From: Halieaceae bacterium
GTDB lineage: Bacteria > Pseudomonadota > Gammaproteobacteria > Pseudomonadales > Halieaceae
Assembly: GCA_902518075.1 (NCBI GenBank)
Contig: CABYEX010000005.1
Span: 4,516 to 68,515 of the forward strand
DNA: 64,000 nucleotides
Direction of reading: 5' to 3'
Within the stretch, counting starts at the first letter, position 1; every line of letters starts with the position of its first letter. The notes under the pieces are model-generated. The model was given only the letters and a program-made list of their open reading frames with translations. It did not search any database and was not told the origin of the DNA. This document shows positions 1 through 8,825 of this stretch, piece by piece. Made by a program: the position numbers and the translations under genes.

Positions 1-723
1 TGTCGCGCCGAGCGTCTCGGCACTGCTCAGTGTCATCGCCAGCGCCCGGTATGCCTCTAGAGCGTCGGCGGCAGGCTGCCCTTGCCGCAGGATGTGGTCA
101 GCCTCGAGCATGAGGTCGAATCGGCAGCTCATGCCGCCGCGTCCGTCATGAGTGGGGAAGCGCTCACACTCAACGCCGTCGGCCGCCGTTGCGACCAGCA
201 CCCAGGCCAGACCGTCCTCGCTTTGCGCCAGCACCGTCAAATGAGTGGCTGAGGCGCCGGCGCTGATCCAGTGCTTCGCGCCAGAAAGATGCCACCCCGC
301 GTCGTTTTGGGTCAGCGTGGTAGCTGGCGTGAGTCGTGAAGCAGTCTCAGCCTCATCAATGGCCGCAACTGGTATCAGTTTTCCCTCGGCCACATGCGGT
401 AACAGGCTTCCTTGCTGCTGGCTGACGCCAATAATGGCGTGCGTTGCCGCCAGTGCGTCTATCAGGGGTTCGGTGACAAGGAACTGACCACACAGTTCGG
501 CCAGTATGGCCATCTCCCGGGTGCCCATTCCAAGGCCCCCAAACTCCTCTGCGACTGGTAGCGCCAGCCAGCCCATTTCGGCAAAGTCCTGCCACCGGTT
601 GGGATCGCAGTAGACCCCCTCGGCGATCCGCTCCCGCCGCTGGTTGAAGTTGTAGCTGTCTCGCAGATAGCGTTCCGCCGCGTCCTGCAGCAGAGTCTGG
701 TCCTCTGTCATGTGTCCCGACAT
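1..723 (-). CDS. Acyl-CoA dehydrogenase, C-terminus cut by window edge
   Basis: Reverse-strand reading is open from ATG at 723 to the window edge, giving about 241 residues. It shows the acyl-CoA dehydrogenase N-terminal helical domain (a WQDFAEMGWLALPVAEEFGG stretch about 35 residues in) and the start of the beta domain with a GAKHWISAGA motif. The FAD/catalytic C-terminal domain lies outside the window. The start is 3 bases after the stop of the neighbouring acyl-CoA dehydrogenase, so the two are surely co-transcribed. A second ATG at 711 is possible; neither has a strong ribosome-binding site. Side-by-side acyl-CoA dehydrogenase genes often encode heteromeric enzymes in steroid side-chain beta-oxidation; that role here is inference. 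Confidence 0.85.
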   Translation of the reverse strand, partial: MSGHMTEDQTLLQDAAERYLRDSYNFNQRRERIAEGVYCDPNRWQDFAEMGWLALPVAEEFGGLGMGTREMAILAELCGQFLVTEPLIDALAATHAIIGVSQQQGSLLPHVAEGKLIPVAAIDEAETASRLTPATTLTQNDAGWHLSGAKHWISAGASATHLTVLAQSEDGLAWVLVATAADGVECERFPTHDGRGGMSCRFDLMLEADHILRQGQPAADALEAYRALAMTLSSAETLGAT

Positions 724-726
724 GGG

Positions 727-1926
727 TCAGAGTCCCAGTACATGCTTGGCGATGATACCGCGCTGGATTTCAGCGGTGCCGCCATAAATCGTGGTGGCGC
801 GACTATTGATGTATTCAGCCATGGTGGTCACAGATTCGGTAGGCGCGGCGGTGCCTCCCGTGTAGTGAGGCGCGAGCACTTCGCTTTGCCAGGGCATGGC
901 GCTCTGGCCGGCTGCTTCGATCAACAGCTCGGCGCAGCGCTGGCCCAGCTCCGTGCCCGAGACCTTCACCAGAGACGACAGGGCACCTGGATTATCGCCC
1001 GCAGAGAGACTGCCCTTGATGCGCAGCTCGGTCTGCTCCAACGCCATCACATCGATCTCGGTCTCTGCCACCCGATAGGCGTAGGTCGGGTCATCGACGG
1101 CGCGGCTGCTGGGGTTCGCCATGGCGCGCTGGAGTTTGCCCAACTGTTTTTTCAGCTCGATGGTGAAGTGCTGCCCGCCGCGCTCAAATTCCAGGAGGTA
1201 CTTGGCCACCGTCCAGCCCTGGTTTTCTTCACCCAGCAGGTTGGCAGCGGGCACACGGACGTTCTCGAAAAACACTTGGCACTGCTCGACTTCGCCATCG
1301 AGGCTTGGGAAAGGGGCCACCGTGATGCCCGGAGTGGCCATATCGATCAACAGGAAGCTGATCCCCGCTTGTGGTTTCACAGTCTTGTCAGTGCGCACAA
1401 GACAGAAGATCCAGTTGGAGTGGTGTGCCATGCTGGTCCAGATCTTTGTGCCGTTGACCACGTATTCGTCACCATCACGATCCGCTGTTGTTTTCAGCGA
1501 GGCAAGATCCGAACCGGAGCCCGGCTCGGAGTAGCCCTGGCACCACACGTCATCACCCGAGATGATGCCGGGAAGAAACTGGGTTTTCTGCGCCTCGGTG
1601 CCAAAATGCATAAGCATGGGTCCCAGCATCTGTATGCCCATCATCACCGGGTTCGGCGCGTTGGCCAGCTTGCACTCCTCAAGAAAGATATAGCGCTGCT
1701 GAATGTCCCAGCCCGTGCCGCCGTGCTCCATCGGCCACTCGGGCGCACCCCAGCCTTTAGCGTGCAGGATGCTCTGCCATTGGCGACCCGCTTCGAAATC
1801 GGAGAACACGCTGGTCGTGCGCTCGCCCGCCCGGACGAGCTCGGGGGTCAGCGCCTCTTTCAGAAACGCCCGAATGGACGTTCTGAAAGTCTCGTAGTCA
1901 GTTGGTATGGGATTGGAAGCATTCAC
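727..1926 (-). CDS. Acyl-CoA dehydrogenase (FadE-type)
   Basis: Predicted FAD-dependent alpha,beta-dehydrogenation of an acyl-CoA. I chose GTG at 1926 (399 aa) because GAGAGGA lies 9 bases upstream and the product then begins just before the conserved IRAFLKEALTPEL helix; an in-frame ATG at 1968 would overlap the upstream gene. The flavin/substrate motif WCQGYSEPGSGSDL is at about residues 128-141 and the terminal IYGGTAEIQR motif near 382-391. The Glu of the medium-chain YEGT motif is Gly here, as in many FadE-type enzymes, so the catalytic base must come from elsewhere. It is the middle gene of the synthetase-dehydrogenase-dehydrogenase operon. Function class is confident; the substrate is unknown. 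Confidence 0.9.
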   Translation of the reverse strand: MNASNPIPTDYETFRTSIRAFLKEALTPELVRAGERTTSVFSDFEAGRQWQSILHAKGWGAPEWPMEHGGTGWDIQQRYIFLEECKLANAPNPVMMGIQMLGPMLMHFGTEAQKTQFLPGIISGDDVWCQGYSEPGSGSDLASLKTTADRDGDEYVVNGTKIWTSMAHHSNWIFCLVRTDKTVKPQAGISFLLIDMATPGITVAPFPSLDGEVEQCQVFFENVRVPAANLLGEENQGWTVAKYLLEFERGGQHFTIELKKQLGKLQRAMANPSSRAVDDPTYAYRVAETEIDVMALEQTELRIKGSLSAGDNPGALSSLVKVSGTELGQRCAELLIEAAGQSAMPWQSEVLAPHYTGGTAAPTESVTTMAEYINSRATTIYGGTAEIQRGIIAKHVLGL

Positions 1927-1951
1927 GGTTCGTATCCTCTCGATCCGGTGC

Positions 1952-3610
1952 TCAGCTGAGCTGAACACCCTGTTCCTTCAATTGCGCTCTCAACGCGGCC
2001 TTCTGAATCTTACCCGAAGGTGTTTTCGGCATTTCAGCTACGACAGATAGCCACTGTGGCCATTTCTGTTTGGCCAACTGGTGCTCAGCACATAGCTCTG
2101 TCAACATGGCCAGCGTGGGTGCCTCGTCGCCGTACAGCGTGACGAAGACGGCCACGCTCTCGCCCAATCGCTCATGTGGTGCTGATACTGCTGCCGCTTC
2201 CGCCACTGCTGGGTGAAGCAGCACGATCTCCTCGATCTCTCTGGCCGACAAATTCTCGCCACCGCGAATGATAATGTCTTTTTTACGGTCTGTGATGACG
2301 ATGGCCTCAGAGTCGAGAAGTTGTCCGATGTCACCGGTTTTAAAGAAACCCTCCTCGGAAAACGCGGCGGCGTTCTGCTCCGCATCCCGATAGCCCTGCA
2401 TCATCGCGGGCCCTCGCACCCAGATTTCCCCATCGGCGCTCCGGCCCATATCTTGACCATCGTCATCGCAGATTTTGACTTCGTAGTTGAAGACCCGGCC
2501 GTCAGTTTCAGCGGCCAAATGGGTTTCGTCGTTTGCCACAAATCCAACCGTGACTAAGGGTACTTCTGTAGAGCCATAAACGCGCACCGCGCGACAGTTG
2601 GCCAGCACCTCACTGGCTTCGTAGATCAGTGTAGAGGGCACCGCCGCGCCGCCGCAAGCGAACAGCCGGAAGCTCGGCAGATCCTTGCCCTGATCACGGC
2701 AGGCGTCCACCAGCTCGCGCAGAAAAGGGGTGGCACTGACGCAGGTTGTAGCGTGGTGCGTCTCGATGAGCTCCACGGCGCGGCTCACCACCCAGCTTTC
2801 CATAAGCAACACTTTGGTGTCGGTGAAAAAGGGCAGCTCGATCCCGTTGACGTAGCCTGTGACGTGGGTCACCGGGGACGGCATCAACATCATATCCCGC
2901 TCATCCAAGCCCCACGCAATCACGCCGTTGTCCATTGCTTTGGCGAGGGTGTTATGACTGTGACGCACGGCTTTGGGATTGCCGGTGGTGCCCGAGGTAT
3001 AGAGCACGACCTTGGTGTCGTCGGGATCTACTGATGCGATGTCGGCCAATCCGGCGCCACCACACGTCATCACGTCTTCAAAACGTAGCACGTCCTCAGT
3101 CAGGTCATCCTCGCCACCACAGCAGACGACATGCCGCAGGTGGGGCAGACTGGAGCGCAACTCACGAACCATATCGACATAGTCAAAGCCGCGAATGCGG
3201 TGCGGTATGAACAGGATTTCGGTTTTGGCGTCGCCCAGAATGAACCCCAGTTCTTTGCCGCGATAAATCGGCACTACAGGGTTGATGACCAGCCCGCAAA
3301 TAGATGCGGCGATCGCCAGCGGCACGGCTTCGGGAATGTTGGGGAGTTGAAAGGTGAGCGTGGCGCCCCGTTTGACGCCCAGCTGCTGAATCCCTTTGGC
3401 CAACTGGTTGGCCTGCTGCCACGCCTCCGCGAAGGACAACCGAGTGCCCGAGTCGAACAGCAGCGCCGTGTCATCAGGTCGCGAAGACGCGCGCTCTTGC
3501 GCCAGCGCCGCCAGTGTCGTGTCCCTGAACGATGTGTCTGTGATGAGATTCACTGATTCCCCAGCCTGGTACTCGCCATTGGTGTTGTTGTCTCGAGAAG
3601 GTGCGCACAT
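1952..3610 (-). CDS. Acyl-CoA synthetase (AMP-forming, ANL family)
   Basis: A 552-residue AMP-dependent synthetase that should activate a carboxylic acid to its CoA thioester. The P-loop-like motif YTSGTTGNPKAVRH is at about residues 204-217, a YGSTE motif near 345, the hinge region DRKKDIIIRGGENLSAREIE near 440-460, and the C-terminal catalytic lysine motif PKTPSGKIQK near 533-542. ATG at 3610 has GGAG 7 bases upstream; a GTG at 3553 is a weaker alternative. It heads an operon with two acyl-CoA dehydrogenases, the order expected for entry of an acid side chain into beta-oxidation. A possible TetR-type operator lies in the divergent promoter region upstream. Confidence 0.93.
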   Translation of the reverse strand: MCAPSRDNNTNGEYQAGESVNLITDTSFRDTTLAALAQERASSRPDDTALLFDSGTRLSFAEAWQQANQLAKGIQQLGVKRGATLTFQLPNIPEAVPLAIAASICGLVINPVVPIYRGKELGFILGDAKTEILFIPHRIRGFDYVDMVRELRSSLPHLRHVVCCGGEDDLTEDVLRFEDVMTCGGAGLADIASVDPDDTKVVLYTSGTTGNPKAVRHSHNTLAKAMDNGVIAWGLDERDMMLMPSPVTHVTGYVNGIELPFFTDTKVLLMESWVVSRAVELIETHHATTCVSATPFLRELVDACRDQGKDLPSFRLFACGGAAVPSTLIYEASEVLANCRAVRVYGSTEVPLVTVGFVANDETHLAAETDGRVFNYEVKICDDDGQDMGRSADGEIWVRGPAMMQGYRDAEQNAAAFSEEGFFKTGDIGQLLDSEAIVITDRKKDIIIRGGENLSAREIEEIVLLHPAVAEAAAVSAPHERLGESVAVFVTLYGDEAPTLAMLTELCAEHQLAKQKWPQWLSVVAEMPKTPSGKIQKAALRAQLKEQGVQLS

Positions 3611-3710
3611 GGGGGCGCTCCATACTCGCTTCCGTCAGCACAGCAACGTTGATCTCCGTCGCGGTGGTTTCTGTTGGCGGTCGATGACTATATAGTATGG
3701 ACGCCGTTTA

Positions 3711-3735
3711 AAACAAACCAGCCCGCTTGTTTTAT
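3711..3735. promoter_or_regulatory. Candidate operator, site A of shared element
   Basis: Reverse strand reads AAAACAAGCGGGCTGGTTT, matching the element also found at 8,724, 11,824 and 14,613. It lies between the divergent synthetase and acyl-CoA dehydrogenase genes, about 70 bases from the latter. A second partial copy (ACCAGCC followed by TGTTT) sits just downstream at 3745-3757. Binding by the TetR protein encoded at 8826 is inferred from the shared pattern. Confidence 0.5.
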
Positions 3736-3804
3736 CCGTTGCAGACCAGCCTGTTTCTAGGTGCGGCGACGGAGAGCGGGTGATCACAGTGTCAGAGGGG
3801 TTCC

Positions 3805-5034
3805 ATGATAGTTCCGAGTGAGAAGAGCGCGCGCATACTGGCCGAGTTGCAGGCCTTTATGTCAGAGCACATCTACCCGAATGAGGTGGCTCATCAGGAG
3901 GCGCTTGCGGGCGCTGATAACCGCTTCGCGTCCATGCCTCTCGTCGAATCTTTAAAGGACAAGGCCCGCAGCGCGGGGCTCTGGAATCTCTTTGTGCCAC
4001 CTGAATACGCCGAGTACAGCGATCATGGCGGCATGAGCTTTCTGGATTACGCGCCGCTGGCTGAAGAAATGGGGCGCGTAATCTGGTCGCCGGAGGTGTT
4101 CAACTGCAATGCGCCAGACACTGGCAATATGGAAGTGCTGATGAAGTTTGGCACGGAAGCGCAGAAGGCCGCTTGGTTACAGCCCCTGCTGGCCGGTGAG
4201 ATTCGATCCTCGTACGCCATGACTGAGCCACAGGTTGCCTCCAGTGATGCAACCAACATCCAGCTCGATATCCACCGTGACGGTGACGAATGGGTTCTGA
4301 ATGGCCATAAGTGGTTCATCACCGGTGCGCCCTACGAGCGCTGCAAAATTTTTATCGTCATGGGTAAGAGCGATGCCGAGAACCCGAACCGACATTTGCA
4401 GCAAACCCAGATTCTTGTGCCCAAAGACACGCCGGGTGTAGAGGTGCTACGCCCGCTGACCACGCTTGGCTATGACGATGCACCGATTGGGCATGCCGAA
4501 GTGACGTTCACTGATGTCCGCGCGCCCGCAGAAAATCTTTTGCTCGGTGAGGGTAGGGGGTTTGAGATCGCACAGAGCCGTCTGGCCCCCGGCCGGATGC
4601 ACCATTGCATGCGTCTTATCGGCGCCGGGCAGCGCTGCCTTGAGCTCGCCTGCCAGCGCGTAGAAGACCGGGAAACCTTCGGCAAAAAACTGAGCCAGCA
4701 TCAGTCGATTCGCGAGAACATCGCCAAGAGCTATGCTGAGCTGGAAATGGCGCGATTATTGGTTCACAAGACCTGCTGGCACATCGATCATCACGGCGTA
4801 AAGCCCTCAATCGAACTGATCTCGGCCACTAAAATCAGTGTGCCGCTAGTGATTCAGTCGATTATCGACCGCTGCATGCAAATGCATGGCGCGGGTGGGC
4901 TGACCGAGGATTGGTGTATGGCCGAGCAGTTTAACTATGCGCGCTGGTGTCGTCAGGCTGATGGTCCTGACGAGGTGCACCAAATGGCACTCGGCAAACG
5001 CATTATTCAGCAGTACGCTGAGGCGTCGAAGTGA
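3805..5034 (+). CDS. Acyl-CoA dehydrogenase (ACAD10/11-like)
   Basis: A 409-residue acyl-CoA dehydrogenase. The AMTEPQVASSDATNI motif (about residues 132-146) is the flavin/substrate loop, VLNGHKWFITGA follows, and REDRETFGKKLSQHQ-like sequence marks the C-terminal helical domain. The ending ADGPDEVHQMALGKRI is typical of ACAD10/11-like and related bacterial proteins rather than of the YEGTxxIQR group. AGAGGGG upstream of ATG at 3805 is a good ribosome-binding site. It is transcribed away from the synthetase operon and may act on a different intermediate. A 109-base gap separates it from the small NTF2-like gene. Confidence 0.92.
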   Translation: MIVPSEKSARILAELQAFMSEHIYPNEVAHQEALAGADNRFASMPLVESLKDKARSAGLWNLFVPPEYAEYSDHGGMSFLDYAPLAEEMGRVIWSPEVFNCNAPDTGNMEVLMKFGTEAQKAAWLQPLLAGEIRSSYAMTEPQVASSDATNIQLDIHRDGDEWVLNGHKWFITGAPYERCKIFIVMGKSDAENPNRHLQQTQILVPKDTPGVEVLRPLTTLGYDDAPIGHAEVTFTDVRAPAENLLLGEGRGFEIAQSRLAPGRMHHCMRLIGAGQRCLELACQRVEDRETFGKKLSQHQSIRENIAKSYAELEMARLLVHKTCWHIDHHGVKPSIELISATKISVPLVIQSIIDRCMQMHGAGGLTEDWCMAEQFNYARWCRQADGPDEVHQMALGKRIIQQYAEASK

Positions 5035-5143
5035 TCGCGTGATGCTGGCGCGTTGAATTCAAAACCGCTGGCGGTGACTCTGAGTCATGGATGCGGAATC
5101 GCGATAGAGCGATAAAGACAACCTTAGAGAGGGGGGTAGGACG

Positions 5144-5548
5144 ATGACCGATGACGAGAAGATGGCTTTTGTGCAGCAACTCTATGCCACAACGGGTGCC
5201 GGGGATTTTGATACCGCCGAGACCATGCTGACCGACGATTTTTTCATCATTGAGGCCGAGGGCCTGCCGATGGCAGGGGAGTACCGCGGCAAGAGAGCGC
5301 TGCGCGATTTGTACTCACACGTCTTCGGGACATTGAAGGTTACTGACCTCGAGCCCGAGGGGATGACCGTCGGCGGCGATTATGTGATCAATGTGATTTC
5401 CTTCCGCTTCGAAGAACCCAGTCTTGCCCCCGCGCAACTGGCAGAATTGTTCCGCTTCCGTGACGGTAAAGTGTGCGAGATTCGCCCCTATTACTTTGAC
5501 CCCAAGCCCATTGTGGATGCCTGGGCTCACTACAGTAGCGCCGCGTGA
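5144..5548 (+). CDS. NTF2-like / SnoaL-like small protein
   Basis: A 134-residue protein that fits the NTF2/SnoaL fold: an N-terminal helix (KMAFVQQLYATTGAGDFDTA), then FFIIEAEGLPMAGEYRGKRAL and alternating beta strands ending in IRPYYFDP. The fold includes ketosteroid isomerases, limonene epoxide hydrolases and polyketide cyclases, so an isomerase or hydrolase role in the pathway is possible, but no catalytic set can be assigned by eye. GAGAGGGGGG lies upstream of the ATG. It is followed by a strong terminator. Confidence 0.7.
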   Translation: MTDDEKMAFVQQLYATTGAGDFDTAETMLTDDFFIIEAEGLPMAGEYRGKRALRDLYSHVFGTLKVTDLEPEGMTVGGDYVINVISFRFEEPSLAPAQLAELFRFRDGKVCEIRPYYFDPKPIVDAWAHYSSAA

Positions 5549-5568
5549 TTTCACAACCCGCGCAATAA

Positions 5569-5595
5569 AAAAAGCCCCGGTAAGCGGGGCTTTTT
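5569..5595. terminator. Bidirectional rho-independent terminator
   Basis: Perfect 11-base stem AAAAAGCCCCG / CGGGGCTTTTT with loop GTAAG, with A-tract on one side and T-tract on the other. It separates the convergent NTF2-like gene and the Rieske operon and can serve both strands. Confidence 0.93.
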
Positions 5596-5623
5596 GTTTT
5601 TGTTGCCAGTAAGCTTGGTCGGT

Positions 5624-7003
5624 TTAACTCAGGTATTTGTCGATGGTCTGATGCAAATGCCGGATTCGGCTTTCCTGATAGCTGGCGAGAATGACCTTGC
5701 CGGTCGCTGAGTTTTTCATACCCTTCTGTACCGCCGGCAGGTTGGCGTCATCCTGATCAAAAACCCCTCCCAGTGAGCCCAGCTCTTCGTGGGACGCAAA
5801 AGGCTGATCTGCAGGGATCACCGTACAGGGGACCGCGGCCGGGCGCTCGCTACCTTTGGGGTAGCGCAGCAGAATGCGCACGTCGAAGATACAGCTGTCA
5901 GGGTCATTTCCATTGGGCAAAAAGCGATAAACGATGTTGCCGCCATAGCCGATCCAGACTTGGAAGTTCGGAAACAGGCTGTAGAGAATCGCATCCTGAA
6001 GCTCGGCCATAGTGGGGTCATCGAATTGCTCCCCGGCCGCTTCCTCAAACATCTCCCGGTTCATCTTCGCCACATACTCTCGCGCACTTTGGCCGTCGTT
6101 CATCTGGACGCCTTCATCACTGTCCGTAGCCATGCGGCCTGATAGTTTCAAAATATCCCGGGTGATAGTTTCTTCCGAGACACCGCTCAGGTGTGGGCTG
6201 GCCACGCCCATAGGTGTCACCGATCGACTGACGTTGTCTCCCCAGCAGTCGTACTGCGAGTTGGCATCGCCGGTGAAGGTGAGGATTTGCTTGTGGGTCT
6301 CCACAGTGTGCCAGGACTCCATGAAGGCCTCGGCGCCCACTTTCCAGTTGCAGTTCATCACGCGTTGTACGTGCACACCCGTGAAGTACTCCTCCAGCGG
6401 AAAGCGATTGAAATGGTCTGGCAAGACATCCATGTAGTCTTCGAGCGGCGGTGCATCCTGATCAAAGTTGATGAAGACGAAGCCACCCCATGTCGCGACC
6501 TTCACCTGTGGCAGACTCATGTCGCGGCCTTCGATGTGCTCGAAGTCCCACTGATTCGGGATGCCTTGGAACTGTCCTTCCAGATCCCAAGTGGCGCCGT
6601 GGAAGGGGCAGCGGAATTTATCGACAGACCCCGACTCGTCGCGCAAGCATCGCCCGCGATGTCGGCACGAGTTAATGTAGCCTTTGATCTCGCCCGAGGG
6701 TGTCCGGGTGACGATTACACTGCGGTCGATAATCCAGTATACGTGGTGATCACCCGGCTCGGGGATCTCCTCTTCGCGGCAGGCCATTTGCCAGACGCGG
6801 GGCCACATTTCTTCTTTCTCTTTGTCGAAGAACTCCTGACTGATATACCGCTCGACAGAGAGATCCTCGTCGCCCATATTGGGATTATTCTGAATCCGCA
6901 GATATTCGGGGACATCGACGGTTTCCAGATCAAGCAGGTCCTGCCAGGTCGTGCCGACGAACCGGCCGCCATCTCCCTGTTGCTTTTGTTCCGCGTTTGC
7001 CAT
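5624..7003 (-). CDS. Rieske non-heme iron oxygenase, alpha subunit
   Basis: A 459-residue ring-hydroxylating oxygenase large subunit. The Rieske [2Fe-2S] ligands are C113, H115 (CRHRG) and C132, H135 (CPFHG). The mononuclear iron histidines are H232 and H237 in WHTVETH, preceded by the conserved NCNWKVGAEAFMES stretch. Such enzymes hydroxylate aromatic or alicyclic rings with O2 and electrons from a ferredoxin. ATG at 7003 has AAAGGA upstream. It is the last gene of a DUF35-thiolase-Rieske operon, 44 bases after the thiolase, and ends at the terminator. No beta subunit or reductase gene is adjacent. The substrate is not readable. Confidence 0.92.
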   Translation of the reverse strand: MANAEQKQQGDGGRFVGTTWQDLLDLETVDVPEYLRIQNNPNMGDEDLSVERYISQEFFDKEKEEMWPRVWQMACREEEIPEPGDHHVYWIIDRSVIVTRTPSGEIKGYINSCRHRGRCLRDESGSVDKFRCPFHGATWDLEGQFQGIPNQWDFEHIEGRDMSLPQVKVATWGGFVFINFDQDAPPLEDYMDVLPDHFNRFPLEEYFTGVHVQRVMNCNWKVGAEAFMESWHTVETHKQILTFTGDANSQYDCWGDNVSRSVTPMGVASPHLSGVSEETITRDILKLSGRMATDSDEGVQMNDGQSAREYVAKMNREMFEEAAGEQFDDPTMAELQDAILYSLFPNFQVWIGYGGNIVYRFLPNGNDPDSCIFDVRILLRYPKGSERPAAVPCTVIPADQPFASHEELGSLGGVFDQDDANLPAVQKGMKNSATGKVILASYQESRIRHLHQTIDKYLS

Positions 7004-7047
7004 GGTTAATCCTTTTTAAATTTCGCTTGAGTTAACGAAACGCGCGC

Positions 7048-8190
7048 TCAGCGCGCGAGAATATTAACGCCACTGATGCCTGGTGCACCGTACACATGGG
7101 TATAGCCAACTTTGGGCTCGTTCGGTACCTGTCGTGCATCCCCATCACCCCGCAGCTGCACACAAATTTCGTGGACCTGTCTGAGTCCCGACGCGCCAAC
7201 GGGTTCGCCATTGGCGAGGCAGCCACCATCGGTATTCACGGGCAGCCGGCCGCCGATTTCAGTCACCCCGTCGGCCAGCCATTGTTCTTGATCGCCGTGA
7301 TCACAAAAGCCGTTCTCGGCCATGTGCATGATTTCCGCGCCGACCTCAGTATCTTGAAGTTGGGCGACATCGATATCTTCCGGCCCTACCCCTGCCAGTT
7401 CGAATGCGGCCTGCGAGGCGGTCACCGTCGGCGAATCTGCAACTTCTGGCGGTTGAGCAGGACTGAACACCTCGAAACTGCCGTAGTTTCTGGATCGCAC
7501 CACCGCGGTTTTCAAATAGACCGGGCGTGGATGAAATTCGTGTGCGATATCGGCCCGGCAGACGATCAGGGCGCAGCCGCCTTCAGCAGGCGAACAAAAC
7601 ATGTATTTGTTGAGGGGCTCACTGACCATAGGTGCATTGTCAATCTCTTCCCACGACAGTGCCGTCTGGCGCCACGCCGTCGAGGTCAATGAGCCGTTGC
7701 GGAACGCTTTCTCGGCCACGCGGAGTAGTGTCTCTCGTGAGATGCCATGGTCGTGCATGTAGCGCTGAATCTTCATGCCGAAATATTGGGTGGTGAGCAT
7801 CAGGCCGGTTTCGCCGTACCAGTCGTCGAGTCCCCAGTCAGCGGGCTGCGGGTTGAAGGCACCGCGGTCATGTTTGTCGAAGCCGACTACCAATCCGACG
7901 TCGTATTGGCCACTTTTGATCGCCGAGTAGGCTGCGTTAAGAGAGCTGCCTCCCGTTGCGCAACCGTTTGCCACGTTGGTGAACTGAAGTCCGGTGAGGC
8001 CCAGTAAATTCACCAGCGAGTCGGCATTACCGCTGTCCTGGCTGCCGCCAAAGGCAAATTCCATGCGTTTAAAGTCGGTGCCTGCGTCAGCAAGTGCTGC
8101 CCGGGCCGCGGCCGCACCTTGCTCAAGGCCTGACATAGTGGGGGTTCTGCCAAAGGGGTGCATCCCCAATCCAACAATTGCCACGTCCAT
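7048..8190 (-). CDS. SCP2-type thiolase-fold protein (possible aldolase, Ltp2-like)
   Basis: A 380-residue thiolase-superfamily protein of the lipid-transfer/SCP2 branch. C77 lies in the NVANGCATGGSS nucleophile motif. The usual GHPxGASG loop is GEPVGASG (E329 replaces His), and the C-terminal loop reads GYTHVYGAPG, bringing Y363 and Y367 into the region of the active site. In the known steroid side-chain aldolase Ltp2, a thiolase fold partnered by a DUF35 protein is repurposed for retro-aldol cleavage. This gene overlaps a DUF35 gene by one base, so an aldolase role is an attractive inference. A true beta-ketothiolase remains the alternative. Confidence 0.88.
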   Translation of the reverse strand: MDVAIVGLGMHPFGRTPTMSGLEQGAAAARAALADAGTDFKRMEFAFGGSQDSGNADSLVNLLGLTGLQFTNVANGCATGGSSLNAAYSAIKSGQYDVGLVVGFDKHDRGAFNPQPADWGLDDWYGETGLMLTTQYFGMKIQRYMHDHGISRETLLRVAEKAFRNGSLTSTAWRQTALSWEEIDNAPMVSEPLNKYMFCSPAEGGCALIVCRADIAHEFHPRPVYLKTAVVRSRNYGSFEVFSPAQPPEVADSPTVTASQAAFELAGVGPEDIDVAQLQDTEVGAEIMHMAENGFCDHGDQEQWLADGVTEIGGRLPVNTDGGCLANGEPVGASGLRQVHEICVQLRGDGDARQVPNEPKVGYTHVYGAPGISGVNILAR

Positions 8191-8624
8191 CAGTGTTGCT
8201 CCTCTGCCGCGCAGAACTGGAAGGTCAACAGGTTAGTACCCTCCTCATCTTTGCGCACGGTGATCATTTCCATTTTCATCGGCATGCCAATGGTGAGTTG
8301 CTCCGGCGTATTCTCACGCAGGCGGCTCTCTACTTTCAGGCCACAAGCCAGCTCGATATAGCCTACCCCGTAGGGCGTGAAAGTCTCTGGTGTCTCGTCG
8401 GTATGGTAGGGGGTTTTTGGCATGAACGACTGTATCGTCCAGGTCCACAGCGTGCCTTCGCTGCCAAGATCAGCGACGGCCATGTTTTGTCCTGAGCAGG
8501 CTCGGCAGGCAGATTGGCTGGGAAAGGCGTGCTCTCCGCAGTCTAGGCAGCGGGTGCCGATCAGACTGGGCGTGTCTGCCGGCCAGCTGAACAGCCCCTC
8601 ATGGAGTGGTTTGGCGTTGGACAT
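8190..8624 (-). CDS. DUF35 zinc-ribbon / OB-fold protein, thiolase partner
   Basis: A 144-residue protein with an N-terminal rubredoxin-like zinc ribbon (C26, C29, C40, C43) followed by an OB-fold acyl-CoA-binding domain (GTLWTWTIQSFMPKTPY onward). DUF35 proteins act as subunits or acyl-CoA channels for SCP2-type thiolases and aldolases. The stop overlaps the thiolase start (TGATG), which implies coupled, stoichiometric translation. GGGG lies 7 bases before ATG at 8624. It is the first gene of the operon and faces the TetR gene across a shared promoter region. Confidence 0.92.
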   Translation of the reverse strand: MSNAKPLHEGLFSWPADTPSLIGTRCLDCGEHAFPSQSACRACSGQNMAVADLGSEGTLWTWTIQSFMPKTPYHTDETPETFTPYGVGYIELACGLKVESRLRENTPEQLTIGMPMKMEMITVRKDEEGTNLLTFQFCAAEEQH

Positions 8625-8723
8625 GGCGGTACCCCGAAGAAATAGTTGCGCACCAGCTTATGAGAGTGCTGAGAGCCGCTCGGGCTGGCCGCTTTGTAAA
8701 AATCAGTCTAGGATACAGCCGAT

Positions 8724-8747
8724 AAAAAAAGCAAGCCGGATTGTTTG
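8724..8747. promoter_or_regulatory. Candidate operator, site B of shared element
   Basis: AAAGCAAGCCGGATTGTTT lies between the divergent DUF35 operon and the TetR gene. It is a near-inverted repeat (CAAGC, two bases, GATTG). Its place next to the TetR gene makes autoregulation, and control of the thiolase-Rieske operon, the simplest reading. Confidence 0.55.
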
Positions 8748-8825
8748 CCGCGGGCGCCAGACGGGCGAGGTGGCCACTGCGACCCAGCTGCTCCTGCAGG
8801 CAACGCTCATCTCACGGGGATCACC

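Noticed and set aside
712..1959. A 415-codon open frame on the plus strand opposite the acyl-CoA dehydrogenase
   Set aside because: No family likeness, His/Arg-rich composition typical of a shadow frame, and the opposite strand shows clear enzyme motifs.
6191..7009. A 272-codon plus-strand open frame over the first Rieske gene
   Set aside because: Shadow of the Rieske oxygenase, whose metal-binding motifs are intact on the minus strand.
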